DNA of 20,412 nucleotides, taken from contig CAZAGT010000046.1 in the NCBI GenBank assembly GCA_964484515.1, positions 1 to 20,412 on the forward strand, given 5' to 3'. Shown piece after piece: positions 1-6,753 of the stretch. Both the position numbers and the translations under genes were made by a program. Every line of letters begins with the position of its first letter. The stretch's first letter is position 1. Under the pieces are notes generated by a model, which did no database searches, had not been told where the DNA came from, and was given only the letters and a program-made list of their open reading frames with translations. This stretch comes from CAZAGT01 sp964484515. Lineage in GTDB: Bacteria; Desulfobacterota; DSM-4660; Desulfatiglandales; HGW-15.

Positions 1-233
1 GGCCTATACCGCGGAGGCCCTCCGGCCGCCTCGGGTAGCGCCTTATGCGGAGACAACGCACTCAATTCCTCGTTTTTGAAAAGAGACCCCCATGACCGGG
101 CGACGCACCCCGAAAGACCTGAACATGTCAAATTCAAGTACTGCTATCGTGAAATTTTCTGATCGATCAAGCCGGCCGCCCCGCGGCAAGAGGTGGCGCT
201 GCTAGCTAGTCCCCAACACCCAATCCCTGTTTC
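1..233. other. Downstream region of mdh, no recognised feature
   Basis: No convincing gene. A 36-codon frame on the + strand (91-201) has no ribosome site and no recognisable sequence. A GCCGC/GCGGC palindrome lies within 178-200 without a T-run on either side, so no clear terminator for mdh is visible. Confidence 0.5.
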
Positions 234-1298
234 TTATTCGATGCCAAACTCGTCTTTCAAAATCTCAGTGGCCGCTTTGATATCCTCTTTGATGATAGCG
301 GCAGAGTGCACCATGCCTTCGCGGATATCCGTTACGTCCAATTCATAGATTTTTTCCACGCCGTAAGGACCGACCTTGACGGGGACCCCGAAAGCCATCG
401 AATCGAGCCCGTCCGTCTCTGCCAGGAGTCCGTATTCGTTTTGGATAACCGCCACGATGGGTTGAATCTCGGGTTCTCCGGAAATGACACATCGCAACAT
501 GTCGCAGGCCGCTTTGGCCGGCCCGGCCGACGCGCTTTGGCCGGTTTCATTGACAAAGTGAGTTCCACCCTTCTTTGCTTCCTCTATCAGCGCCCTGATC
601 CTCTTGGGATCGATACCCTCAGCCTGCATGACTGTTTCGAGGGGAATACCGCCGACCGAGAAATAGCGCGGACTGGCCACCATGGAGTCGCCGTGTTCGC
701 CGAACACAACCCCGCGCATGTCACTACCGGAGAGACCGAATTCGTGGGCAATAGAAAGGCAGATCCTGCGGGAGTCCAGGTTGCCGGCCTGCCCCATCAC
801 GTTTTCTCTGGGAAAGCCGGAGGCCTTGTATCCTACCCACGTCATCGTCGTCACGGGATTACCCATATAGATCAGAATGGGTAGTTCCGTATTGGAGCAT
901 CCTTCATAGAGTCTCCTGATTTCGACGGAAGCTTGTCCGATGACCTTCGTGTTGACGGCCAAGAGATCTCGCCGGCTCTGGCCTTCCTTACGCGGGGCCC
1001 CCACACCGATGAATATGACGTCCAGCCCGGCCATATCGTCCAGATTATTCGTGCCCAACATACGGGGCCGGCGGACCGTATTGGCTTTTAAATCATTGAT
1101 CCAGGCGCCGGCCCGGTTGAGGTATTTCCCCTTGGGCCTGCCATAGAAAACGATTTCCTTGCCCAGACCTTCAGCGACCAAGGAAAGGACCACATCGCGG
1201 GAGACGTTGCCAAACCCCCACACACCCACCTTGTCGCGTTCCTTGACGCGCTCAAAAAAGCGGCATTCTTTGACTGAATCCATGTCCATGGTGTCCAT
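234..1298 (-). CDS. mdh: Lactate/malate dehydrogenase family protein, probably malate dehydrogenase
   Basis: Likely interconverts malate and oxaloacetate in the cytoplasm as part of the TCA set in this window. The 354-residue product shows the LDH/MDH fold in order: a Rossmann turn GFGNVS (28-33), a substrate loop APRKEGQSRRDLL (101-113), NPV (147-149), the GNLDSRRI segment with catalytic Asp175 and Arg178, and the catalytic histidine in GEHGDS (His202). The Arg at position 103 favours malate over lactate. Two oddities: the third glycine of the Rossmann motif is Ser33, and the acidic residue expected after the second strand is replaced by Gly-Arg (FYGRPKGK), which could shift preference toward NADP(H). 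The start is uncertain. AGGAG at 1301-1305 lies only 2 nt before the ATG at 1298 and 11 nt before an in-frame ATG at 1289. An open frame continues upstream to 1454 but does not look like family sequence. The gene lies downstream of rubrerythrin on the same strand, 227 bp away. Confidence 0.85.
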   Translation of the reverse strand: MDTMDMDSVKECRFFERVKERDKVGVWGFGNVSRDVVLSLVAEGLGKEIVFYGRPKGKYLNRAGAWINDLKANTVRRPRMLGTNNLDDMAGLDVIFIGVGAPRKEGQSRRDLLAVNTKVIGQASVEIRRLYEGCSNTELPILIYMGNPVTTMTWVGYKASGFPRENVMGQAGNLDSRRICLSIAHEFGLSGSDMRGVVFGEHGDSMVASPRYFSVGGIPLETVMQAEGIDPKRIRALIEEAKKGGTHFVNETGQSASAGPAKAACDMLRCVISGEPEIQPIVAVIQNEYGLLAETDGLDSMAFGVPVKVGPYGVEKIYELDVTDIREGMVHSAAIIKEDIKAATEILKDEFGIE

Positions 1299-1349
1299 TT
1301 CTCCTGGAGCCCGACCTTGGAGTGTCGGCCTGCAAAGGGTGACTGCTCG

Positions 1350-1378
1350 GTTATCAACAAGAGATGATACAACGTAAA
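1350..1378 (-). promoter_or_regulatory. Candidate sigma70-type promoter for mdh
   Basis: On the minus strand, TTTACG (1378-1373) and GATAAC (1355-1350) are separated by 17 nt, and each matches four of six consensus bases. The predicted transcript start is about 45 nt before the mdh start codon. This is a match by eye only and could be chance. Confidence 0.28.
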
Positions 1379-1525
1379 AGGCAGTTTCCAATGCGGAAAG
1401 GTGCCATTTTTCTCCTGAGCAAGGCCGCACAAGGGTTTTTAGCGAGACGTACATCCAGTACGCTGCAGGTGGAAACCCGCGGAGAATTGCGCTCAGGGGG
1501 GAAAGGGCACTTTTCAGGATGGAAA

Positions 1526-2032
1526 CTAGCCGGGCAGCCTGAACTTGTCCCTACTCTCGCCGCAGATCGGACATTTCTCCGGCGGGGTTCCTTCGACCGT
1601 CCACCCGCACACCGAGCATATGTAGAGATCTTTCAGTTCGAGATCCTGTCCTTGCTCGAGAGCTTCGACGGCCTTTTCATAGAATTCGGCGTGGGTCTTT
1701 TCCGCCTCATTGGCCCAATAGAAAGTCTTCAAGGCATCGTTGTCTGCATCCCGCTGCGCTTGATCCATGAACATCGGATACATATCGTTGATTTCATCCA
1801 TCTCTCCTTCTAGGGCCGCCTCCGCGTTCGCCTTCGTGGATTTGACGACGCCCATGGCGCGCAAATGGTTGGAGGCATGGATCGTCTCGGATTCTGCAAC
1901 GACCCGGAAGAGCTTTGCAATATTTGGAAATCCCTCTTGGGCAGCCTTTTCTGCGAAGGCCAAATAGCGACGATTGGCCTGAGATTCCCCGGCAAAGGCC
2001 TCCTGAAGGTTCTTCTTGGTTTGATCTGCCAT
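1526..2032 (-). CDS. rbr: Rubrerythrin
   Basis: Non-heme diiron peroxidase that reduces hydrogen peroxide in the cytoplasm of anaerobes and microaerophiles. The 168-residue product has an N-terminal ferritin-like four-helix domain whose diiron ligands lie in GES (Glu16), ESETIH (48-53), GEMDE (77-81) and EAEKTH (109-114). A C-terminal rubredoxin-like knuckle follows, with Cys139-x2-Cys142 and Cys154-x2-Cys157. Length and domain order match the common rubrerythrin form. The ATG at 2032 is preferred over an upstream in-frame ATG at 2083 because AAAGGAG lies 6 nt before it (2039-2045) and the upstream residues are basic and unlike the family. It is divergent from nqrB, with a 296 bp shared upstream region. 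Confidence 0.95.
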   Translation of the reverse strand: MADQTKKNLQEAFAGESQANRRYLAFAEKAAQEGFPNIAKLFRVVAESETIHASNHLRAMGVVKSTKANAEAALEGEMDEINDMYPMFMDQAQRDADNDALKTFYWANEAEKTHAEFYEKAVEALEQGQDLELKDLYICSVCGWTVEGTPPEKCPICGESRDKFRLPG

Positions 2033-2097
2033 CTTTCTCTCCTTTGAGCGTAATCGGCGCCTGATAGGTTGAGTGCGTGCCATGAATCAAAGGGCAG

Positions 2098-2126
2098 ACG
2101 CTAGCAGAGCGGACGTTGAAAGTCAA
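2098..2126 (-). promoter_or_regulatory. Candidate sigma70-type promoter for rubrerythrin
   Basis: On the minus strand, TTGACT (2126-2121) is followed after exactly 17 nt by TAGCGT (2103-2098). The -35 box is strong and the -10 box is weak (three of six). Transcription would start about 60 nt before the rubrerythrin ATG. Besides this and the candidate nqrB promoter, I see no other feature in the divergent region 2033-2328. Confidence 0.4.
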
Positions 2127-2179
2127 CGTAAGAGCGGGTAGCCCCCGGTTCGACGAAACCGGTTGCAGGTTGAATCTGA

Positions 2180-2212
2180 TTGACGGTTCCAAGACGTTCT
2201 TGTATTTAGAAT
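2180..2212 (+). promoter_or_regulatory. nqrB: Possible promoter for the nqr operon
   Basis: TTGACG at 2180-2185 is a good -35 box. At 17 nt spacing there is only TATTTA (2203-2208). A much better -10 box, TAGAAT (2207-2212), sits at a long 21 nt spacing. One of these could drive nqrBCDEF from about 2215-2220, giving a leader of roughly 110 nt. The evidence is weak. Confidence 0.25.
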
Positions 2213-2328
2213 AACCCTTCCGAATATAATCGGGCAAGAGAGAAAGTCTCGGTCAACATCGGTGCTTTCAACTTAGAATTCCAAGTAGACTGTGAGGGCC
2301 GCATACTCAATGTGCGTTTCTTCCAAGG

Positions 2329-3285
2329 ATGATTACCGTCAAGGGTTTCAAGATACCGGATAAGCTATTCCAGCTGCAGAAACCGCATCTGCGCGTCTGC
2401 TATGCGCTGACGCCGATCGTGCTGGCCTCGATCTACATCTTCGGGTGGCGAGCACTCGCGGTCGTCGCCTTATCGTTTCCGTTCGGTATCACGTCGGAAG
2501 CGCTATTCACGTTCAGGCAAGGCAAACCGGTGACGTCCGCCATCTTTGTGACCTGTATGATCTTCTCGTTGTCGCTGCCGCCAACGATCCCTCTTTGGAT
2601 GGTGATCGTCGGAATCATATTCGGCGTCGTCATTGGGAAGATGGCGTTTGGCGGTTTTGGACAGAATATCTTCAATCCCGCCATGGTGGGCCGTTGTTTC
2701 CTCTACATCACGTTCCCCATTCAGTTGACCAACTCATGGATAGAACCCATGTGGGGTGGGCTAGGGGGGGTTGTCCGCTGGGCGAACTCGGCGGACGCCG
2801 TGACCCGTGCGACCCCTCTGGCGGCCCTCAGAAACGGCGCATCGCTTTCCCTAGGCAACCTCTTTTTAGGCAACATCCCGGGTTCCCTTGGTGAGACCTC
2901 CGCGCTCTTGGTTCTCTTGGGCGGCGCCTTTCTCATCTTCAAGAAGGCGGCGCCATGGCGCTTGGCCCTCTCGTGCTTCTTAGGCGGCACGCTCCTTGTC
3001 GGTGTTCTGCACGGATTGGGTTTTCCCACGGTGCCTTCGCCTGTGTCCGCCGTCATCTCCGGATCGTTTCTCTTTGGGACCGCCTTCGTGGCTACCGAGC
3101 CGATCTCCGGCGCCAAGACGAAAGGAGGTCAGTGGATCTACGGGGGGGGGATCGGGGGGCTGACCATGGTGTTACGGGGGTTCTCCAACTTCTCGGCTGG
3201 AATCATGTTCGCAACCCTCATCATGAACGCCTTCGTGCCGATTCTGGATCAGACTGTTCGCCGTATCCAGGGAGCCAAGAAGTGA
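2329..3285 (+). CDS. nqrB: Na+-translocating NADH:quinone reductase subunit B (short, RnfD-like form)
   Basis: Integral membrane subunit carrying covalent FMN and part of the sodium path. The 318 residues hold many hydrophobic segments (about 22-62, 70-105, 190-235, 240-256, 270-305). Family motifs include PPTIPLW (84-90), FGGFGQNIFNPAMVGR (107-122) and GNIPGSLGE (181-189). The flavinylation site is DAVTRATP (156-163) with the acceptor at Thr162; the usual Gly of the DxxTGAT pattern is Arg160. Vibrio NqrB is about 415 residues. Compared with it from memory, this protein lacks about 30 N-terminal residues and most of a long early loop, so its length is that of RnfD. The assignment to NQR rather than Rnf rests on the NqrF-type gene in the same operon. 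The reading frame is closed by TGA at 2293-2295, so ATG 2329 is the first start, although AAGG abuts it. nqrA is not upstream. Confidence 0.88.
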   Translation: MITVKGFKIPDKLFQLQKPHLRVCYALTPIVLASIYIFGWRALAVVALSFPFGITSEALFTFRQGKPVTSAIFVTCMIFSLSLPPTIPLWMVIVGIIFGVVIGKMAFGGFGQNIFNPAMVGRCFLYITFPIQLTNSWIEPMWGGLGGVVRWANSADAVTRATPLAALRNGASLSLGNLFLGNIPGSLGETSALLVLLGGAFLIFKKAAPWRLALSCFLGGTLLVGVLHGLGFPTVPSPVSAVISGSFLFGTAFVATEPISGAKTKGGQWIYGGGIGGLTMVLRGFSNFSAGIMFATLIMNAFVPILDQTVRRIQGAKK

Positions 3286-3917
3286 AAAAGGGCTTTTTTT
3301 CAGTTGGATACATGTTTTTGATCACCCTTTGCTTTACCTCCTTGGTGAGCGCGGTGAAGGTTTTCAATGACGGGAGAATCAACCGGAACGAGGAACTGAA
3401 ACTTCAGAAGATTATCCTAAAGGTGCTTGCGATTCCGGTTGGTGAAGGAATGTCGGATCAGGACGTGGTAGAGTTGTTCCGAAAACGCGTGCAAACCATC
3501 CAGGCAGGGAACAAGACCGTTTACATCGGCCACGATGAAGACGGTGGGACGGTTAAAGGGTATGCTTTTCCGATTGGAGGTGCTGGCTTTTGGGGGCCGA
3601 TCTCCGGTATGGTTGCCGTGAATCCCGACGCTTCCAAGATCATCGGGATTGCATTTTACAAGCATTCGGAGACCCCCGGACTGGGTGGCAGGATAACGGA
3701 AGATTGGTTTACCTCTCAGTTCGTCGGCGTTCCAATTCATATTATCGAAAACAACAAAAAGATATTCTACCTGAAGCCGGCAGGTACCGGGGAAGCACCT
3801 AATGATCTCGACGCGATTACAGGAGCGACCGGGACGAGTCGGGGAGTCGAGGCCTTCGTGAATCAAGAACTCGACCATTTCCTCAGGGAGGTTTGGGGAT
3901 CGGTGAAGAAGGGGTAG
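3282..3917 (+). CDS. nqrC: Na+-translocating NADH:quinone reductase subunit C
   Basis: FMN-carrying subunit of the NQR complex, anchored by one N-terminal helix (about residues 7-26) with the bulk of the protein outside the cytoplasm. The 211-residue product shows ETPGLGGRI (130-138) and the flavin-attachment sequence DAITGATGTS (177-186), with Thr183 as FMN acceptor, a perfect match to the ApbE target pattern. Vibrio NqrC is about 257 residues, so this is a compact form closer in size to RnfG. The start is GTG at 3282, overlapping the nqrB TGA stop in a GTGA arrangement that implies translational coupling. A GGAG lies about 8 nt upstream. The open frame extends much further upstream inside nqrB but is not coding there. 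Confidence 0.9.
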   Translation: MKKGFFSVGYMFLITLCFTSLVSAVKVFNDGRINRNEELKLQKIILKVLAIPVGEGMSDQDVVELFRKRVQTIQAGNKTVYIGHDEDGGTVKGYAFPIGGAGFWGPISGMVAVNPDASKIIGIAFYKHSETPGLGGRITEDWFTSQFVGVPIHIIENNKKIFYLKPAGTGEAPNDLDAITGATGTSRGVEAFVNQELDHFLREVWGSVKKG

Positions 3918-3923
3918 GCAGTA

Positions 3924-4535
3924 TTGGCGAGAGCTCCGAGTCATCTTGAAATCTTCAAGGTCGGTCTGTGGAAGGATAACCCCGTGTTGCGGCAGATCCT
4001 GGGGATCTGCTCCACCCTTGCCGTCACAAATCTCCTCGTCAACACTCTCGTGATGAATGCCGGTCTTGTCTTTACCCTTTGTATGTCTTCGTTGACCGTA
4101 TCAATCCTGAGAAACTACACGCCGATGCGAATCCGGATGATGGTTCAGACCCTGATCATCGCGTCGTATGTCATTATCGTGGATATCGCGATCAAGGCCT
4201 ATCTGCCGGACATTAGCGAGGCCCTGGGTCCCTACGTTGGACTGATTATTACGAACTGCATCATCATGGGTCGTTGTGAGGCCTTCGCCCGAAACAATCC
4301 CCCGTTGGCCTCCCTGTTGGATGGCCTGGCTGTTTCTCTCGGTTACGCCGCGGTCCTGCTGGCCATTGCGTTGGTGCGCGAACCTTTAGGGTTCGGCACC
4401 CTTTTCGGCTACAGGGTGATGCCCGCGGGTTTCACACCCTGGACCATCATGATCATGGCGCCGGGTGCTTTTTTCATGCTGGGTATCTACGTGTGGATGG
4501 TAAAGGCCTTTTTCCCTCCAGGGGGAGAGGAGTAG
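3924..4535 (+). CDS. nqrD: Na+-translocating NADH:quinone reductase subunit D
   Basis: Polytopic membrane subunit that, with NqrE, holds the intramembrane iron-sulfur centre of NQR. The 203-residue product has about six helices. Its two half-helix cysteines lie in LGICS (Cys29) and IITNCIIMGR (Cys112). These positions coincide with those I recall for Vibrio NqrD, which supports the TTG start at 3924. The frame upstream is closed by the nqrC stop six bases before, so no other start is available without losing the first helix. AGAAGGGG lies about 10 nt before the TTG. A 221 bp gap containing a repeat separates this gene from nqrE, although the two usually abut. Confidence 0.92.
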   Translation: MARAPSHLEIFKVGLWKDNPVLRQILGICSTLAVTNLLVNTLVMNAGLVFTLCMSSLTVSILRNYTPMRIRMMVQTLIIASYVIIVDIAIKAYLPDISEALGPYVGLIITNCIIMGRCEAFARNNPPLASLLDGLAVSLGYAAVLLAIALVREPLGFGTLFGYRVMPAGFTPWTIMIMAPGAFFMLGIYVWMVKAFFPPGGEE

Positions 4536-4586
4536 AAGCCCTGACCCGCGAGATATATTGACGTCCTGGGTGCAAGGAAATGGGCT

Positions 4587-4662
4587 GGAATATTGGGATG
4601 CCGGAATGCCGGGGTTCATTTCAAAGACACATGATTCCATCGTTCCCTTATTCCATTATTCC
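4587..4662. repeat. Imperfect inverted repeat of ATTCC type between nqrD and nqrE
   Basis: The 221 bp nqrD-nqrE gap holds a left arm at 4587-4614 (GGAATATTGGGATGCCGGAA and on) and a right arm at 4634-4662 built from 8-base units: ATTCCATC, GTTCCCTT, ATTCCATT, ATTCC. The arms are imperfectly complementary and could fold into a long hairpin around a spacer of about 20 nt. The right arm resembles 14928-14957 after korB. A 68-codon open frame across this gap is rejected as a gene because it runs through the repeat and into nqrE. It is likely a dispersed intergenic repeat; its function is unknown. Confidence 0.6.
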
Positions 4663-4756
4663 GAGGTCGCCCGTAAGCCGGCAAATACATATAGCGTGCA
4701 GCTGGGCCTTATCGGACCGCACGCCTTTCTTTTTTGGTTGGAGATGAGGAAGATCG

Positions 4757-5350
4757 ATGGTTGAATTAAACGCGGGCACCATTTTCTTCGCCGCCATATT
4801 CACGAACAATATCCTGCTGACGAATTTCCTCGGGCTGTGCCCGTTTTTGTCTATTTCGCGCGAGGTCCGCTCAGCCCTGGGATTGGGCGTGGCCGTGGTC
4901 TTCGTCATGACCTGCACGGCCGTCATCAACTACCTGGTCTACTATTACCTGCTCGTACCCTTAAACCTCACCCATTTCCGGTTCATTATCTTCATCGTGA
5001 TTATTGCCGCATTTGTTCAGCTGGTCGAGATGACGGTGGAGCGCTTTTTCCCAGCCCTCTACTACATGCTGGGCATCTTCCTCCCCCTCATCACGGTAAA
5101 TTGCGCCATCCTCGGGGCATCCCTTTTCCTGATTATCCGGGAGTACAATCTCGTTCAGTCCATGGCCTATGGGGCCGGAAGCGGCATCGGGTGGATGCTG
5201 GCCATCATCGCTGTCGGGGCGAGTCGCGAAAAGATACAAAAGACGGCGAAACTGCCGAAGGGCCTGGAGGGACCCGCCATCACCTTGCTTATCACGGGGT
5301 TGATGTCCCTGGGATTCATCGCATTCAGCGGAATGATTCAGATCCAATAA
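4757..5350 (+). CDS. nqrE: Na+-translocating NADH:quinone reductase subunit E
   Basis: Membrane partner of NqrD in the NQR complex, with inverted topology relative to it. The 197-residue product has about six helices, the expected length. The conserved cysteines are in LGLCPF (Cys28) and VNCAILG (Cys116), which together with NqrD Cys29 and Cys112 can ligate the intramembrane cluster. The ATG at 4757 has a GATGAGGA Shine-Dalgarno-like stretch about 6 nt upstream, and the N-terminus MVELNAGTIFFAAIFTNN is typical of NqrE/RnfA. NqrE and RnfA are homologous; the name follows from the NqrF gene 6 bp downstream. Confidence 0.92.
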   Translation: MVELNAGTIFFAAIFTNNILLTNFLGLCPFLSISREVRSALGLGVAVVFVMTCTAVINYLVYYYLLVPLNLTHFRFIIFIVIIAAFVQLVEMTVERFFPALYYMLGIFLPLITVNCAILGASLFLIIREYNLVQSMAYGAGSGIGWMLAIIAVGASREKIQKTAKLPKGLEGPAITLLITGLMSLGFIAFSGMIQIQ

Positions 5351-5356
5351 CGGTTT

Positions 5357-6469
5357 GTGCTCGTTATGCTCCAACTATTCCTCAGCCTGTTGACGATCAG
5401 CGGCATTGCGGCGCTCCTGGCCTTGCTCTTGGAAGTGGCGGCCCTCTATATCGCCGATTACGGTGAAAGCCATATCCTCATCAATGAAGAAAAAGATGTG
5501 CTCGTGACGGGCGGGAGCCCCCTCCTTTTTACCCTGATGGAGCAAAAGATCTTTATCCCCTCCGCGTGCGGAGGAAAGGGCACCTGCGCCTTGTGTAAGG
5601 TCAAGATCAGTGAGGGAGGCGGCCCGATCTTACCCACCGAGACCCCCTATCTTTCCAAAGAAGAAAGCGAGGGTCACGTAAGGCTCTCATGCCAAGTCAA
5701 AGTCAAGAACGACCTGAAGGTAGAGATCCCCGAAGAGCTCTTTCTCATCAAGGAATTCAAGGTCGCGGTTGAGCGGATGGAAGTCTTGACTCCGGATAAC
5801 AAAGGCCTCCGGCTGAAAATCCTAAGTCCGGAAGAAGGAATTGCCTTCAAATCAGGCCAATATGTCCAGCTCCAGATTCCCAAGTACGAACTCATCAAGG
5901 CGCCTGAATTCAGGGCCTACTCCATCGCCTCATCTTCGGAGGAGCGGCACGCCATCGAGCTTGTAATCACAAGGGTGCCGGAGGGCGCGGTCTCGACATA
6001 TGTGCATGATTACCTGCGAGAGGGTGATCAGTTGACGATCATAGGACCTTATGGCGACTTCTACCTGCGCGAGTCGAATAGGGAGATTCTGTTGGTCGCC
6101 ACGGGCTCCGGGTTGGCTCCGATCAAATCGATGCTTCACCAGTTAAAGAGAGAGAATACTCAAAGGAAAATCACGCTTTTTTTCGGTGACAAGAAACGCC
6201 CGGACCTGCTCTACTACGATCAGCTCAAGAAAATGGCTCAAGAAATGTCCAACTTCACCTATACGCCCGCCCTCTCACGCGCCGATGACGAAGACGGCTG
6301 GAGCGGAGAACGGGGACGGGTCACGAATCTGATAGAGAAGTACATCCCCGACGAGGCCCCGGTCGATGTCTACATCTGCGGCGTGCCGGCGATGGTGGAA
6401 TCATGCGTCGAGCTTCTGGGGCAGAAGGGCATTCCGGAAGAGAGGATCTTCTACGACAAATTCACCTAA
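5357..6469 (+). CDS. nqrF: Na+-translocating NADH:quinone reductase subunit F (NADH dehydrogenase subunit)
   Basis: Electron entry subunit of NQR: oxidises NADH on FAD and passes electrons to a [2Fe-2S] cluster. The 370-residue product has an N-terminal membrane helix (about 4-32) and a plant-type ferredoxin domain with Cys71, Cys77, Cys80 and Cys112. The ferredoxin:NADP reductase-like part has the FAD motif RAYSIAS (186-192), GPYGDFYL (230-237), the NADH motif GSGLAP (250-255) and CGVP (341-344), and ends in YDKFT with an aromatic near the C-terminus. This domain order is specific to NqrF and distinguishes the operon from Rnf. Vibrio NqrF is about 408 residues. The difference is mostly a segment missing just before RAYS, around residues 175-185. 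The start is GTG 5357 or ATG 5366; neither has a clear ribosome site. Confidence 0.93.
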   Translation: MLVMLQLFLSLLTISGIAALLALLLEVAALYIADYGESHILINEEKDVLVTGGSPLLFTLMEQKIFIPSACGGKGTCALCKVKISEGGGPILPTETPYLSKEESEGHVRLSCQVKVKNDLKVEIPEELFLIKEFKVAVERMEVLTPDNKGLRLKILSPEEGIAFKSGQYVQLQIPKYELIKAPEFRAYSIASSSEERHAIELVITRVPEGAVSTYVHDYLREGDQLTIIGPYGDFYLRESNREILLVATGSGLAPIKSMLHQLKRENTQRKITLFFGDKKRPDLLYYDQLKKMAQEMSNFTYTPALSRADDEDGWSGERGRVTNLIEKYIPDEAPVDVYICGVPAMVESCVELLGQKGIPEERIFYDKFT

Positions 6470-6753
6470 TAGGATGAGACGCTACCTGTCCCCCTGAGCT
6501 CACTGCCCTTCGAATCCAGATGCCGTGTGTCGGTTCTTGGGTTGGCTGCTCTGATTTTGCTTGTGTGCCAGTATGCGATGAATTAATTTGTTTTTTTATC
6601 CATCGAACCGCAACCCGCCCTGTTGTCTAGACCGCAGCACGAGTGGAGGAGCGGCCGATGATGCGAGATTGACTTCATTTGTACACTGTTTCATGATGAG
6701 TACCTCCTGATTTGGCTTAGCAGCACGAAAAGAAACCCTTTCGGTTAAAGCGT
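6470..6753. other. Intergenic region between nqrF and sdhA, no sdhC/sdhD
   Basis: This 284 bp stretch sits where sdhC and sdhD would be in a canonical sdhCDAB operon. I found no reading frame with membrane-anchor character and no hydrophobic remnant. No clear intrinsic terminator for nqrF is visible; a run of seven T (about 6591-6597) is not preceded by a GC-rich stem. A candidate promoter for sdhA lies at 6669-6697. Confidence 0.6.
6669..6697 (+). promoter_or_regulatory. sdhA: Candidate sigma70-type promoter for sdhAB and downstream genes
   Basis: TTGACT (6669-6674) and CATGAT (6692-6697) are separated by exactly 17 nt; five of six and four of six consensus bases match. The predicted start near 6704 leaves a leader of about 50 nt before the sdhA ATG. 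It could drive a long transcript through sdhAB, the two flavoproteins and korA. Confidence 0.42.

Noticed and set aside
306..884. 192-codon open frame antisense to mdh
   Set aside because: It covers the conserved catalytic region of mdh in the other strand and has no family-like features.
1372..1425. Short 17-codon leader peptide on the minus strand upstream of mdh, after an AGGAG
   Set aside because: The ribosome-site match is good but the peptide has no regulatory codon runs and no attenuator hairpin follows; it is likely chance.
4558..4764. 68-codon frame between nqrD and nqrE
   Set aside because: It reads through the ATTCC-type repeat and overlaps the nqrE start; the composition follows the repeat, not a protein.
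2329..5350. Assignment of the membrane genes to an Rnf complex
   Set aside because: NqrB-E are homologous to RnfD/G/E/A and NqrB is RnfD-sized, but the operon carries an NqrF-type gene and has no rnfB or rnfC.
6470..6753. Decayed sdhC upstream of sdhA
   Set aside because: No hydrophobic segment or heme-ligand motif was found in any frame of this stretch.
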